From assembly GCA_015680685.1 (NCBI GenBank), contig MNCI01000834.1, forward strand, positions 6,613 through 35,617: 29,005 bases of DNA. The letters run 5' to 3'. Under the pieces are notes generated by a model. The model saw only the letters and a program-made list of their open reading frames with translations, was not told where the DNA came from and searched no databases. Of this stretch, positions 10,738 to 20,446 are shown piece after piece (positions within the stretch are counted from its first letter, which is position 1; each line of letters opens with the position of its first letter). Made by a program: the position numbers and the translations under genes. This stretch comes from Gnetum montanum (taxonomy: Eukaryota > Streptophyta > Gnetopsida > Gnetales > Gnetaceae).

Positions 10738-13700
10738 ATGCTGATGCCCGTTATGCAACCCATAGGGGCCCATGGTGAAGTTAATCCCTGGGGAGGGCCC
10801 CGCCGATCTCTCAGGTTGCAAGGGAAAAATCCGTCATTTAACATTATCACACAAGAACAATATAATTTTATATGCATAAAAATCCAGGCTAGCCTAGCAG
10901 TGGATCAAACTGAAATGGAGGCTAAGAGACAATATGAACTATTTTATAGGGGAGGGCATGAGTTCATTCCTTCCCCGTATGACATCATCCCTCTTCTAGA
11001 GCACTACTCTAAGCTCATTTCACAGCTCCTCCTAGTCAGGAGTCAGTCTCTGGACCAGTCTATGACAAACCCTCAATTGGAAGAGGAGGATGAATTTGTA
11101 GCATAATTTGAACACAAAGACTCATACCATACCCTCAGCTCACAAACCTACATGAACCTATTGTTTCACCCATTCACGGGTGAAACTACGTCCCTCCAAT
11201 CATTTAAAATCACCCAAGCACATGTGTCTCAGCAAGAGGCATCCATGCTTGTGCCCACTCCCCTAGTGGCCGAAACCCAACTTAATATACCTCTCACCAC
11301 TATTCCTTTCGTTACCACATTATCTCCTCACTTGCAAATACAACCCCAACAACAACCCCCGCAAACCAATGTAGGAGCAACCGTCTCGCCCCAAGTGATC
11401 AGGATGCTGTATGTGATATCTGCTTCTACATTCGCGCATTATATACCACAGATCCAAACCCAAAGAACACCCTTCATCACTTCCACTCAACAAGTCCAGG
11501 GTGTTCCCTCACAAATCATGACTGGACAGTGGGCCGGGACTGGTACACAAGTGCATCAACCCCCTAACTACAACATACCACCTCCTACAATTCCATCGAT
11601 AAACATCCCTCAAGTACAGTAACAACAACAACAACAACCCTTCCCCTATAGTATGCCACTCTTAGCATCACCTACCATGAATATTCCACAAGCCCAACCT
11701 CCAACCACTCAACTTTCCTCTTTCCCACCCGCCATACAACAATCTAACTTGTATACTACACAACATAATCAATCTGCCATCTCACCTAGTACCCAAGACT
11801 GGGTTGATGCCAAAAAATTGATGCAAGAGCAAATTGACGAGGTCAAGCACCTCAAAACAGCTACTGACGAAGAGCTTAAGATAGTGGATTTCTATCAAGA
11901 TGACCCTATCAGCTCTTCAGTTCCACCTCTAATGTTACCTAAAGGTGTTTCCTTACCCACGTTGACTAAATATAATGGGGAGACAGACCCCAATGCCCAT
12001 CTTATAACGTTTAGATTAGAATGCGTGTTACTTCAGGCATGGCCACATGCTATTTTGCGGGTGTTTCCCATGTCCCTCATAGGGAGAACACTTGACTGGT
12101 ATTGGGCTTTGCCCCGAAACTCCATATCTTCTTTAGAAGATCTACTACACCAGTTTGTTACCAGGTTCAAATATAGCTTGAATCCCGAAGAAACACTTGA
12201 TAGCCTCATACAGGTCAAGTAAGCACCACTTGAACCTGTTCAAAAATTTATTCGATGGTGGAGTGCTGCCCTCAATGAGCTACATGAACCGATCCCGGAG
12301 ACTTATCTTCTCACTATTTTGAAGGGGCCATTAACGATTTTGTGAAGTCCAAGCTATACTATCTTAATGCATGCACGCTTAGTCAAGCATTTGTACAAAT
12401 AAAGGACATAGAGGAGGCAACCCAAAATAGCCATGACTCCGCCTATTTAGCCTTCAAAAACCAACATAACAAGAAAGACAAAGAAAAGGCTAAGGCAACT
12501 ATAGCAGCAGTAGTGGAAACACAACAAGTGACTACGGGACAATGAGGCAAACCGCCTACTGCCCTAACTAACTATGCTAGACCTGCTCCCGCTACTGTAC
12601 CCGAACCATCCACATCACAAAATCCTATACCAGGTCGTGTGAGAAATTTCGAGAAGAGAGACCCCTCTCAATACACACCGTTGCCCATGAAACCCTCACA
12701 ATTATTTGACCAACTCCTAAAGGCCGGGCTAATGAAACATAAATAATTGTCCTCGATAGCAATCCAAAGACATGATCGATTCTGTCAGTTGGTCGAGAAC
12801 CCAAGCTTTGCAATGCTAGATGAGCCTCCAGTTCCAAGGGGCTTTAGAATATACTACTTTTGTTATTATCATCAACACAAAGGGCATGACATTGATTACT
12901 GTTTCACCCTGAAACAAGACATTCAACGAATGATTGACGGAGGTGAGATCACTTTTGACGAGGCCAACCCGGTCCAACCACAAAACCAGGCCATGGGCAT
13001 ATATAATGACCCTCTAAATACTAAGGAGGCTCCATACGTGATTAACACCATTTACTTAGACAACGAACAAGAAACACCTCGAATTAACACCATTTACTCA
13101 GATAATGAACAACAAATACCTACGAGACCCTTTGTACTTCGTATTCCTCCTACTGCACAAACACCCACACCTCAATCATCATACTCTCCACGTAACCCAC
13201 CCACCTCGTAGAAATCCTATGTCATCCGGATACCCCCCGTGGTGGTAGCCCCTACCACACCACCAAAACCATACGTGGTGCGTGTACCTCCCGTCGCTAG
13301 TACCACAAACACGCAACCTCCTACCCGGCCCACTCCCTATGTAGTCCGGGTGCCCCTTGCGATTGCAACTATGGAGACACAAGCCCCAACTAGGCCTACC
13401 CCATATGTTGTCAAAATACCCGAACATCCTGATAACCATCAACCCTCCACCTCGCAAACACAGGATAAACCGACCTCGTATGGAGTTAGGGTGCCCAGGC
13501 AGCCTGACACTCAACCACCTTTGACCGTCCAATCGCAACCTCATGCTACTCCATACGTCATACACGTTCCAAAGCAACCAGATATTCAGAAACCAAACGT
13601 TCCCCCATGCCACACGCGGGAGCGCTTGGCAGATAGGCACACATGGGAACGATTGGAGAAGGAACGTCAACGGCTTGCCTTAGGACCCCCCAAGCCTACT

Positions 13701-14144
13701 CCATTAAGTGCAGTACCCATGGCATCACCTACCAATGAACTGAGTACGAGCTATAAGAGAGAATCATCGGGAATGCATGATGCATCTAAATCAACTGTCA
13801 CGAAAGAAAATGTCAAACCGGATGCACATGAAATAAAACTGTTGGGCCCGATGGACCAAGTAACCATTAACAGACATACACCTAACAGTAAAGATTTAGC
13901 AACAGCCTTAACACAAGTCACGCAAGCACTCAAACAGAAAAACACTTCACTAAGCCTATATGACTTGATATTAGCTTCTCAAACTCATCGCGAAGCCCTA
14001 GTGCACATGCTGACATCGATTCCAGTAAGCGAAGACTTACCCCCAAATGAACATTCCATTCATGCGGTAATGTATTCGCCACATGGATCGACTTCCAAAT
14101 CACTAGGCTTCCACACTAACGACATTAAGATTGATTGTTCATAA
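10738..14144 (+). pseudogene. gag: gag (nucleocapsid polyprotein), disrupted
   Basis: The frame opens at 10567 and its first ATG is 10738. It continues in one frame through stops at 11104, 11620 and 12220 (all TAA), shifts by one base near 12324-12329 in a GGGGCC run, then continues through stops at 12543 (TGA), 12744 (TAA) and 13209 (TAG) to 14142. The Gag core similar to Retrotrans_gag lies at about 11990-12440, with GRTLDWYWALP and FVTRFKYSL as landmarks. A zinc-knuckle relative at 12861-12902 has spacing Cx2Hx4Hx4C, with His where the usual CCHC has its second Cys; Tat Gags often show this. N-terminal and central parts are Gln/Pro rich. From 13123 to about 13575 a proline-rich repeat, PYVVRVP-like, occurs seven times. 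Function in life: virus-like particle shell and RNA binding. The stops mean no full Gag can be made. Confidence 0.9.
13042..13575 (+). repeat. Repeated peptide segments in the Gag tail
   Basis: Two kinds are visible in the gag frame. First, a tandem pair INTIYLDNEQETP / INTIYSDNEQQIP (about 13045-13125). Then seven versions of a heptapeptide near PYVVRVP (PFVLRIP, SYVIRIP, PYVVRVP twice, PYVVKIP, SYGVRVP, PYVIHVP), spaced about 20-29 residues apart by Pro/Thr/Gln-rich linkers. I know no function for them. Confidence 0.75.
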
Positions 14145-14887
14145 CCATACGAGTAAATCAATTTAAAATACATCGAGTGCATGTAGATGACAGAGCCGCC
14201 ACAAACGTAGTACCCTATCCCATCATTGAACAATTAGGGCTTACAGAATTAATCAGACTGACCTCCACCACATGCTTAAAATTGTTTAGTGAATCACACG
14301 TAGTAGTAAAAGGTACTATAACTATGGACTTCATAGCAGGGGATCGGTTCCCCACATTTGCTAACTTTGTTGTCATCGACGAAATGCCAGGGTTTAATTT
14401 AATATTAGGAAGATCTTGGTTGGCCCAACTCAAAGCAATCTCTTCCCCTATACACCAAGAGATTCACCTGCCTTATGAAGGTGGTGAAATCGTTATACAC
14501 GGGGAGACGGCTACGCCTACCATCTCGTCACATACAGATACAAACCAAGGCTTGGAAGTTAAGTTCGAAGAGTCTAAACAGGATGACATGAACGAAAGAC
14601 AAAGTCTCACGCAACCAGTAAACAATGATCCATTAGACGTAAATGAAACTTTACCCAACATAGAAACACCCGGACTTGAAATTGTACATACAACGCCTAA
14701 ACTAGAAACTACAACAAACATCAAAATTACTGAACACACCAACATAAAGCCCATTCCATCGGATGTCCCTTGGGCTGAATTACCGTTCAACGTAATCAGG
14801 GAAGGGGACGCTGAGTGCAGAATCACACCTATCGGCGTCACTCCTAACGTTAAGATAAGAAAAATCAAAAAATTGTTAAGCTGTTAA
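14135..14887 (+). pseudogene. pro: Retroviral-type aspartic protease (pol N-terminal part), probably inactive
   Basis: The frame overlaps the end of the gag frame but is shifted, so gag and protease are no longer in phase; the switch point lies near 14138-14144. The active-site region reads VDDRAATNVVP. In this family the pattern is D-(T/S/G/N)-G-(A/S), so the glycine after the catalytic Asp is Arg here (AGA, 14192-14194), one G-to-A change from Gly. The second landmark FNLILGRSWL (about 14390-14424) matches the family I-L-G-R-x-W-L motif. The remaining 150 residues are a Thr/Glu-rich linker ending KIRKIKKLLSC and TAA at 14885. Role: cutting Gag-Pol during particle maturation. The loss of glycine suggests no activity. 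Confidence 0.85.
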
Positions 14888-15150
14888 ACTACAACCTCAT
14901 CCAAAATGACGTTAAACTACCACATGTTCGTAATGACATAAAAATAGCCATGGTCATAGATGGCCGGTTTACCGAGAAACTCATCAGTATCACTTGAAAC
15001 TTCCCTTGTTTACATGGGCCCAAAATGACCTTAAACTAGTGCACGGGGCCTGAAATGGCTTTAAACTAGAACATCAAGATTACAGTCCGTCACGACTTTA
15101 AACTGGCACATACATGTCCATGGCCCGAAATAGCCTTAAACTAGAGCATT
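14881..15150 (+). repeat. Degenerate TGAC-n-TAAACT repeats after protease
   Basis: Six or more loosely spaced copies of a phrase near AAAATGACnTTAAACTAG occur, for example TGACGTTAAACTACCA, TGACCTTAAACTAG, TGGCTTTAAACTAG, CGACTTTAAACTGG and TAGCCTTAAACTAG. The same family appears at 20456-20506 and in clean tandem form at 24137-24560. It starts exactly where the protease frame ends, so it probably belongs to the element's native spacer and is not part of the antisense gene. Confidence 0.75.
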
Positions 15151-15669
15151 TTCTTATATTCATTTTCATGCAATTCAAGTTTACAGTTCGAAATTATGCT
15201 TACCCTGTTGCATTGTTACATTATTAGTCGTAATTTTTCTTCATATTCCCCTACTTCTGTTCCTACTTCGTGCATTACACTTAAACAACAAAATGGACAA
15301 AAACATTGCTACATTCCTGCATCGTGTTTATATTCAAGCCCAAAAGATTTTCATTTTTAAACTTGTACTTACCAGTATTTGAATAAACTAAAAATTCAAA
15401 CAAAAAATGAATAAATCGAAAACTCAATTAAAAATAATAATAATAGAAAGTAGTATAAATATATCAACATTAAATTACAACTTAGTGCAATATCCTCACA
15501 CGATACATAGATCACATACATAATCATTTTAAACAAAAATATATTCATGTACAAATAGACAATTACAACGGTTAACAAATTGCATCCATCAGTTCATATA
15601 CAATTGAACCAAAACATTTCGCTCGCGGCTCGCATAAAACATGAGTGATCATAAAGCCAAAATTTAAAG
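15151..15669 (-). other. AT-rich 3' flank of the antisense gene
   Basis: No coding seen. On the minus strand this region follows the presumed stop codon at 15672-15670 and is T/A rich, with many TATTT and AATAA-like words, as plant 3' untranslated regions are. A short minus ORF at 15578-15396 is composition only. I cannot choose a poly(A) site. Confidence 0.4.
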
Positions 15670-16654
15670 CTAAGCATCAGGATCTGGAGGAGTGTCCCCC
15701 TTAGACTCCCTGGCACCATGGGTCCCTACTCCACTGGGGTCACCCTCTTGACCATCACCATCGCCTTGACCCTATAAAAAGACAAAAGATAACAATTAAC
15801 ACAAAAAGAAAAAGAGAAGAATTCCAAAAGTCATTTAACAAACAAAATTCACAAGTTTAAATGACTTGCCGAAGAAGATCCTCCTAGACCGAATTCCAAC
15901 CGACGGAGGATTTCTTCTTCAGAGACACTCGCCCAGTTAGTCCCATCAAGGCCCAGATCAACATTGTCCAAAGCCTTCCCTTTGTCCACCGCATACCAAG
16001 TAGGACATTTTAGAGGAAACTCCCCCACAAAAACCTCCCCGGAAGCTGTGGTGATTACTCTCTTGGGTGATTCCATCTCCACCATAGTATGCTTAGCAAA
16101 TGCATCAAATGAGGAGTGCAGGCCCAAACCCTCAACAAACATCTCTAGCTGACACTTCTCTATAGATACCTACTTTAACGATTTTTTATAATGATACTTA
16201 TGGGTCTTTTCATCTTGACCCCATTTCCGTACCTTAGAAGCGAAAGCCTTCCAATCCTGACATTTGAGGTTCAGTAAATCTATTTGCACTTTATGCTCTG
16301 CTAGCTCCCAAGTCAACGATACTTGGCGATTCAATAAATTCCAATATCTGTCATAAGTAACCTCAGAGGTTCGCCAAGAACGGTCACTTGTTAACCTTGC
16401 TAAGGCGAACTCATAGCACGACTTGAGATCGTTCTGCTTTGTTGACAGCTTGGAAATCTCTTTTTCTCCCACCTAAATCTGCAACCATAGCCTCTCGATG
16501 GAACACTTCCATGTCCAAAGAGACTTGGCATTTTGCACAAAGCACTCTGCCACTTCATCATAAATTTGTCGGGGCACTTGCTCAATCTCTGGGGGCAGCG
16601 TAGGTAAACTATCAATACCAGTGGCCTCAGATGAATCCCATTTCAGTTTAGCCC
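15670..16654 (-). pseudogene. Antisense gene exons 6-7: helical region and Gly/Asp-rich C terminus
   Basis: Exon 6 (16654-15870) follows the acceptor GAGTAG and gives about 261 codons with TAG stops at 16475 and 16172. It is rich in Trp, Lys, Glu and Leu and looks helical (LWTWKCSIERLWLQ, TWELAEHKVQIDLLNLK). Its end, GLGGSSS, meets an intron that fits only as GC-AG (GCAAGT at 15869, TTTTTATAG at 15772). A GT two bases further on would break the next frame. Exon 7 (15771-15670) encodes 33 residues (GQGDGDGQEGDPSG at its start) and ends in TAG. If the last intron is not used, the frame stops 21 bases later at 15851-15849. No family recognised. Confidence 0.55.
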
Positions 16655-16742
16655 CTACTCATATGAGGAGAACATACATTAGACGTTGGATAGTGACACC
16701 AAAAAAAAATCGAAGGATACAAAACACTTAAGATATATGTAC

Positions 16743-17282
16743 CTATTTCAGGGTGAGCTTGCTCGATGCAATCAACCACCTCATCAACGACACCAGTTAT
16801 AAAATCCATTTTACTTGGCATTTCAATCTAGGTAAATGGTTCATGTATTGGAGACAGGTTAACTTCAGTGGTCATTTCTATGGAAGCCTTCATCATAGGG
16901 ACTTCTAAACGGATGTCAGGAAGCGTCTTGGTCTCAACATTTTCGCCTGGTAGCAACAAAATCATGAAATCAAAATTTACAATAATGGAAAGCACAATCC
17001 AAAAGGAAAATAACATAATAAGGAGAAACACACCAGAATCTCTGTCCTCTTCTGGATTCGGAGGATTGCCAAGGTCTAGTCTTCCTCCGAAGAAACCATC
17101 AAACATCTCATCGACTTCTTCCTATTCGTCGATGTTACCCTTTTCTGTTGTTTCTCCCTCCCCATCTTTCAGTCGTCCCGTCTAATCTCTGCCCGCTTCG
17201 TCCTCCGCATTTAAGTTCGTCAAGACCTCTTCCTCCTCAATGATTGGTGATAATCTCCCTTTTCGAACTTTAGAAGTCAACT
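16743..17282 (-). pseudogene. Antisense gene exons 4-5: acidic linker region
   Basis: Exon 4 (17282-17034) is rich in Glu and Asp (IIEEEEVLTNLNAEDEAG is typical), with TAG stops at 17184 and 17124. Exon 5 (16946-16743) has a TAG at 16830. The 87-nt intron between them (17033-16947, GTGTGT...TACCAG) is a multiple of three and has no stop, so it can also be read as about 29 codons, nearly all hydrophobic. I favour the intron because phases fit and T-rich introns read as Phe/Leu/Val/Ile, but a membrane segment is a real alternative. Confidence 0.55.
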
Positions 17283-17388
17283 CTAATAACATTCATAGGT
17301 TTAGCATCAGTTTTATATAAACAACTGAAAAATAAAGTAAAGATCAGTGAATCAATAAAACAAGGACAAATCAGTGAATCAAGCTTAC

Positions 17389-18435
17389 CTCGTATAGGCA
17401 TCTTAAACTGTATACGTTTCACCCTTGGTTCATCTATAGTTAGAGCAACCTCTTTGGGACGTTCACACTTCTGAACTTTTGATTTGGCTTTCTCGATCGT
17501 TTCCTAGATAACCCGATCGGCTCTCCTAGCAGTGTAGGGCACATTATCTGGTTCCAACCCTACGCTATCATGCGTGTGAACTGACTGACTAGATGACCCC
17601 TCCGTCATGACAGAAATTGACTCGTCGATCCCTTCAGGATCATCTTGAGATTTGGCCACCTCCAATAAGTGGCGAATCTACAGACGAGATAGTTGGTGGT
17701 GATCCCTTAACATGTACTTGTTATTCACACGAACAACTAGAAACTCAGCTAGGCGACGCAAGTAACTGGCAAAGAATACGAAGGTGAAATGGAATTGCAT
17801 CTCAATCTTTGACCGTAACCTCACTATCTCCCCGTGGAAACCCGAAAGCAAAAACTGGGCCCAGTTATAACGTACCTCAATCTCTAGGATAGTGCGCATG
17901 ATATGCATAGGTTCTACCCCAAGATTTTTCAGTTGAGATAGAGACTTGGGAAACACCCGTGCCCTGAACAAGGGATATAACTCATTAACTTCTACCACTT
18001 TTGATTTCCCCTGCATAGGAAACCCCTTAGAGCCCTTGAGGACACCTAACTAGTTCTCCAATTCACGAATCACATGGATTTCCCTCTTCGCCCTATCCAA
18101 AATCACTTTAGTTCCAGCTGCTGGTACACCAAAGAAATCCGAAAAGAACTCCTTCAACAGATGGAAAACCACTTTGACACCCTTGATGCGAGTGCTATAG
18201 TAAGTGACAGACTTGTCGAAAGAATCAATGATTCCAATCATCTCTGTCACAGAAACATTAGGGCTTATAGCAGTAAACAAATCCATGAGGCTCGTATCAC
18301 TTAAATGACTGATGATATGTGGTGGTGCCTTCATACGTAACCATCACTGTGCATCACTGGCTTCCCCAAATTTCATCGACAAAGTGCTCTTAGTCCACCC
18401 CGTTGTGATAGTGGCTCCACTAGACAGGACGTCCA
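17389..18435 (-). pseudogene. Antisense gene exon 3: unrecognised domain
   Basis: This is one frame of about 348 codons from an acceptor at 18436 (TGTGTGTACAG) or 18420 (GTCTAG) to the donor CGAG|GTAAGC at 17388. It is interrupted by stops at 18346, 18052, 17680 and 17506. Visible stretches include a helical, hydrophobic part (LKEFFSDFFGVP, about 18170-18135), a region starting VEVNELYPLFRARVFPKSL (about 17995-17940) and a polar, Ser/Asp-rich tail ending in a basic segment (VKRIQFKMPIR). I do not recognise a family. The tail before the intron looks like a linker with a possible nuclear-targeting basic patch, but that is a guess. Confidence 0.6.
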
Positions 18436-18520
18436 CTGTACACACAAGATAACCCCAGGGAGTCAACATAACCAATGATGTGACAAAAAAAGAAAACGAG
18501 GATATCGTAAATACCATTAC

Positions 18521-19361
18521 TTATTGTCAATTGATGGATTTAGATCACTAGGAGCCAAATCGGCATCACGTGGGAAAACTGGCCCATTATGAGACCAATC
18601 CCTAATCAACCACCCCCTAGCCTCGCATTGTGCATGTGCTCTCTCGAGTACCATTTGAGAAAATGAATGATGTCACCCTTAGTCTGGGCCAACACGACAC
18701 CACGAAGAGTGGGGCCCACCATGAAAGCCTCTAGGGCGGTATGAGCCAAGGTGAGTCCATCATCGCCCACGCACACTCCTTCTTTATCGAATTGAGGCCT
18801 GCAAAGAGATGGCAATCAAAATATAAACCACTACTAAGCACCAAGGCAAAAAAAATGGTAAATTGAACAACCTTACCTTCCTACTCGGTACACCGTTCTA
18901 GGAGGGTTTTGGAACAAAGTATGCAAGCGAGCAGCTACGAATAGGGTGTTATTGATGTGGTAAGACCCATGGGACAATAAGTCCCACACACGCGATAAGG
19001 GGAGGTTAGATCTGGGTCCTCTAGAGGGATCGCCCTCAATCGTAAGTGGTCCTTCGTCAATGTCCACCATGAAAGCCACTATGCCATTTGAAGACCCCGG
19101 TAACATGGTCTCGAGCACGCCCAATGCTAATTGTTCACTTAAATGTGACCATATTACCACATTTAATTTGTCTAAGATGAAGGCAAGGAATTCACAGGCC
19201 CCTTCTCTGAACCATAACCCATTGCGATCAATTGTCATATCAGGAGCTGGCTTGTCGGAATCAATCGGACCAAACCATGTCAGAACTCCAACAAGCTCAA
19301 CCACCAAGAGGAAAGGTTTGGGATCCTTGCATATATTCAAGAAATAAAGTAAAGAAGCCAT
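18521..19361 (-). pseudogene. Antisense gene exons 1-2: FCP1/NIF-like HAD domain, catalytic residues lost
   Basis: Exon 1 (19361-18877) ends GGAAG before GTAAGG; intron 1 ends CTCTTTGCAG; exon 2 starts at 18798 and restores the frame across an AG|G codon. Numbering from ATG: LLVVELVGVL at 18-27 fits HAD motif I, normally DLDxT or DLNGVL; WFREGACEFLAFILDKLNVVIWSH (about 50-73, given here only as landmark) fits the stretch between motifs I and II; LPLSRVWDLL at 120-129 and NTLFVAARL at 138-146 fit motif III, where the family has DD. So the first Asp is Glu, the second is Val, and the DD pair is AA. FCP1-type proteins dephosphorylate the RNA polymerase II tail or other substrates; this one would be a pseudophosphatase if the alignment is right. 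Exon 2 shifts frame near 18640-18660; the second frame stays open to the GTAATG donor at 18520. Confidence 0.6.
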
Positions 19362-19383
19362 GTAAAAATGAAGTTCCACACTA

Positions 19384-20446
19384 GTGGGCCAACACTTAGA
19401 AAAAAAATTCTCGCATAAGACTCAGCATACACGCTGCACGCTGGAAAACTCAGCATACATGCTCCACGCTGAAAAACTCAGCGTACATGCTGCACGCTGG
19501 AAAACTCAGCATACACCTTGCTCGTTGGAAAATGCAGCGTGCAAACCCTGCATGCTACACGCTAGAGCATGACCACACTAACCATACATGCTAAGTACAG
19601 AAACCCTACGCTATGAAAACATCTATGCTACGCTATGCAAACATCTACGCTACGCAATGGAAAATCGATAGGAATAGTCAGCAAAAACACAGATTTCGAC
19701 GAAGGGTCAAAGCCTACCTACTCGTCGACCCTACCCATGAGGGAATCCTGGGTCTAGGCAGACACTGAAGCATCGCTTCGCTCTCTTCGGTGAAGGTCAA
19801 GCTAGGATCCTTCCTCCCCTGGCCTTCTACTTGCTTGCCCTTGCTTATCGTGACGTTCACACAAACCTTGCATGCTGGGGTTTCATCCCTGCACGCCGCA
19901 AACCCTGCACGCTGGGGTTTCGACCCTGCACACTGTGTTTACACCGAATCTCGCACGCTGGGGTTTGAAGCCACACACTGGACGCTCTCTGTCGACTAGC
20001 TGCACCCCGATCTATGTCACCATGGTTGCCTCGGTATATGCTGCCCTCTGTATACGTGGCGCTCGGTACATGTTGTCGCTGGTTTACGCTTGAGCTTCGA
20101 AGGGTTCACGCTGGGACATTTACGCTCGAAATTGGTTCGGAAGTATGCTATCGCTGGTTCATGCTAACCCCTATTTATATATTCCACGTTAAACATGCGG
20201 ACGGTGCCTTGAATAATTTATCCAAAATTAATCAACCAAAATACAAAGTACGAGTAAACACATATGAACACAATGAAAGAAAAGACAATGGTACACCAGG
20301 ACGGACACTACCTGCATGCAATATTCTCCTGCAAAGAAATTCCTGTTGCCCACACTAAACATTTTGGCACAAACTCCATAACTAGTAGTCTCACACTTGA
20401 TAACAATTACAAATCGTACAATCAACCAGACATCATGAACGAACAA
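19384..20446 (-). promoter_or_regulatory. Motif-rich region upstream of the antisense gene
   Basis: No real gene: short frames here are built from repeats. At 19425-19565 the words CAGCATACACGCTG, CACGCTGG and CAGCGTACATGCTG recur about every 18-35 bp. At 19600-19660 the phrase CTACGCTATG(A/C)AAACATCTA recurs. At 19865-20165 there are looser copies (GCACGCTGGGGTTT three times). This is the same word family as in the LTRs and gag leader, and it lies immediately upstream of the antisense ATG. Inference: promoter or 5' untranslated region of that gene. I see no convincing TATA box. Confidence 0.5.

Larger units (their letters stand above)
15670..19361 (-). pseudogene. Seven-exon antisense gene carried inside the retrotransposon (about 1,000 aa)
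   Basis: Reading the minus strand, I can join exons 19361-18877, 18798-18521, about 18435-17389, 17282-17034, 16946-16743, 16654-15870 and 15771-15670. Introns are 78-106 nt, T-rich and begin GT (the last GC) and end AG. Phases agree at introns 1, 3, 4, 5 and 6; at intron 2 they fit only one of two possible acceptors, because exon 2 has a frameshift. In-frame stops lie at 18346 (TGA), 18052, 17680, 17506, 17184, 17124, 16830, 16475 and 16172 (TAG), almost all one transition from Gln or Trp codons. The protein starts with an FCP1/NIF-like domain; the rest I do not recognise. Start: the first in-frame ATG is at 19361, but an upstream exon is possible because the frame stays open to 19379. Orientation is opposite to gag and pol, so it needs its own promoter, presumably within 19384-20446. 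Confidence 0.72.

Noticed and set aside
13179-13670. 163-aa minus-strand ORF opposite gag
   Set aside because: It is the shadow of the proline-rich repeat region of gag; the sense frame has the Tat Gag features.
14473-14868. 131-aa minus-strand ORF opposite the protease linker
   Set aside because: Ser/Val/Leu-rich complement of the Thr/Glu-rich linker, without splice context or domain.
15151-19383. Antisense block as a separate nested transposon
   Set aside because: I found no target duplication, TIR or LTR pair around it, and TAAACT repeats of the host element stand on both sides. Not excluded, but the embedded-gene reading fits better.
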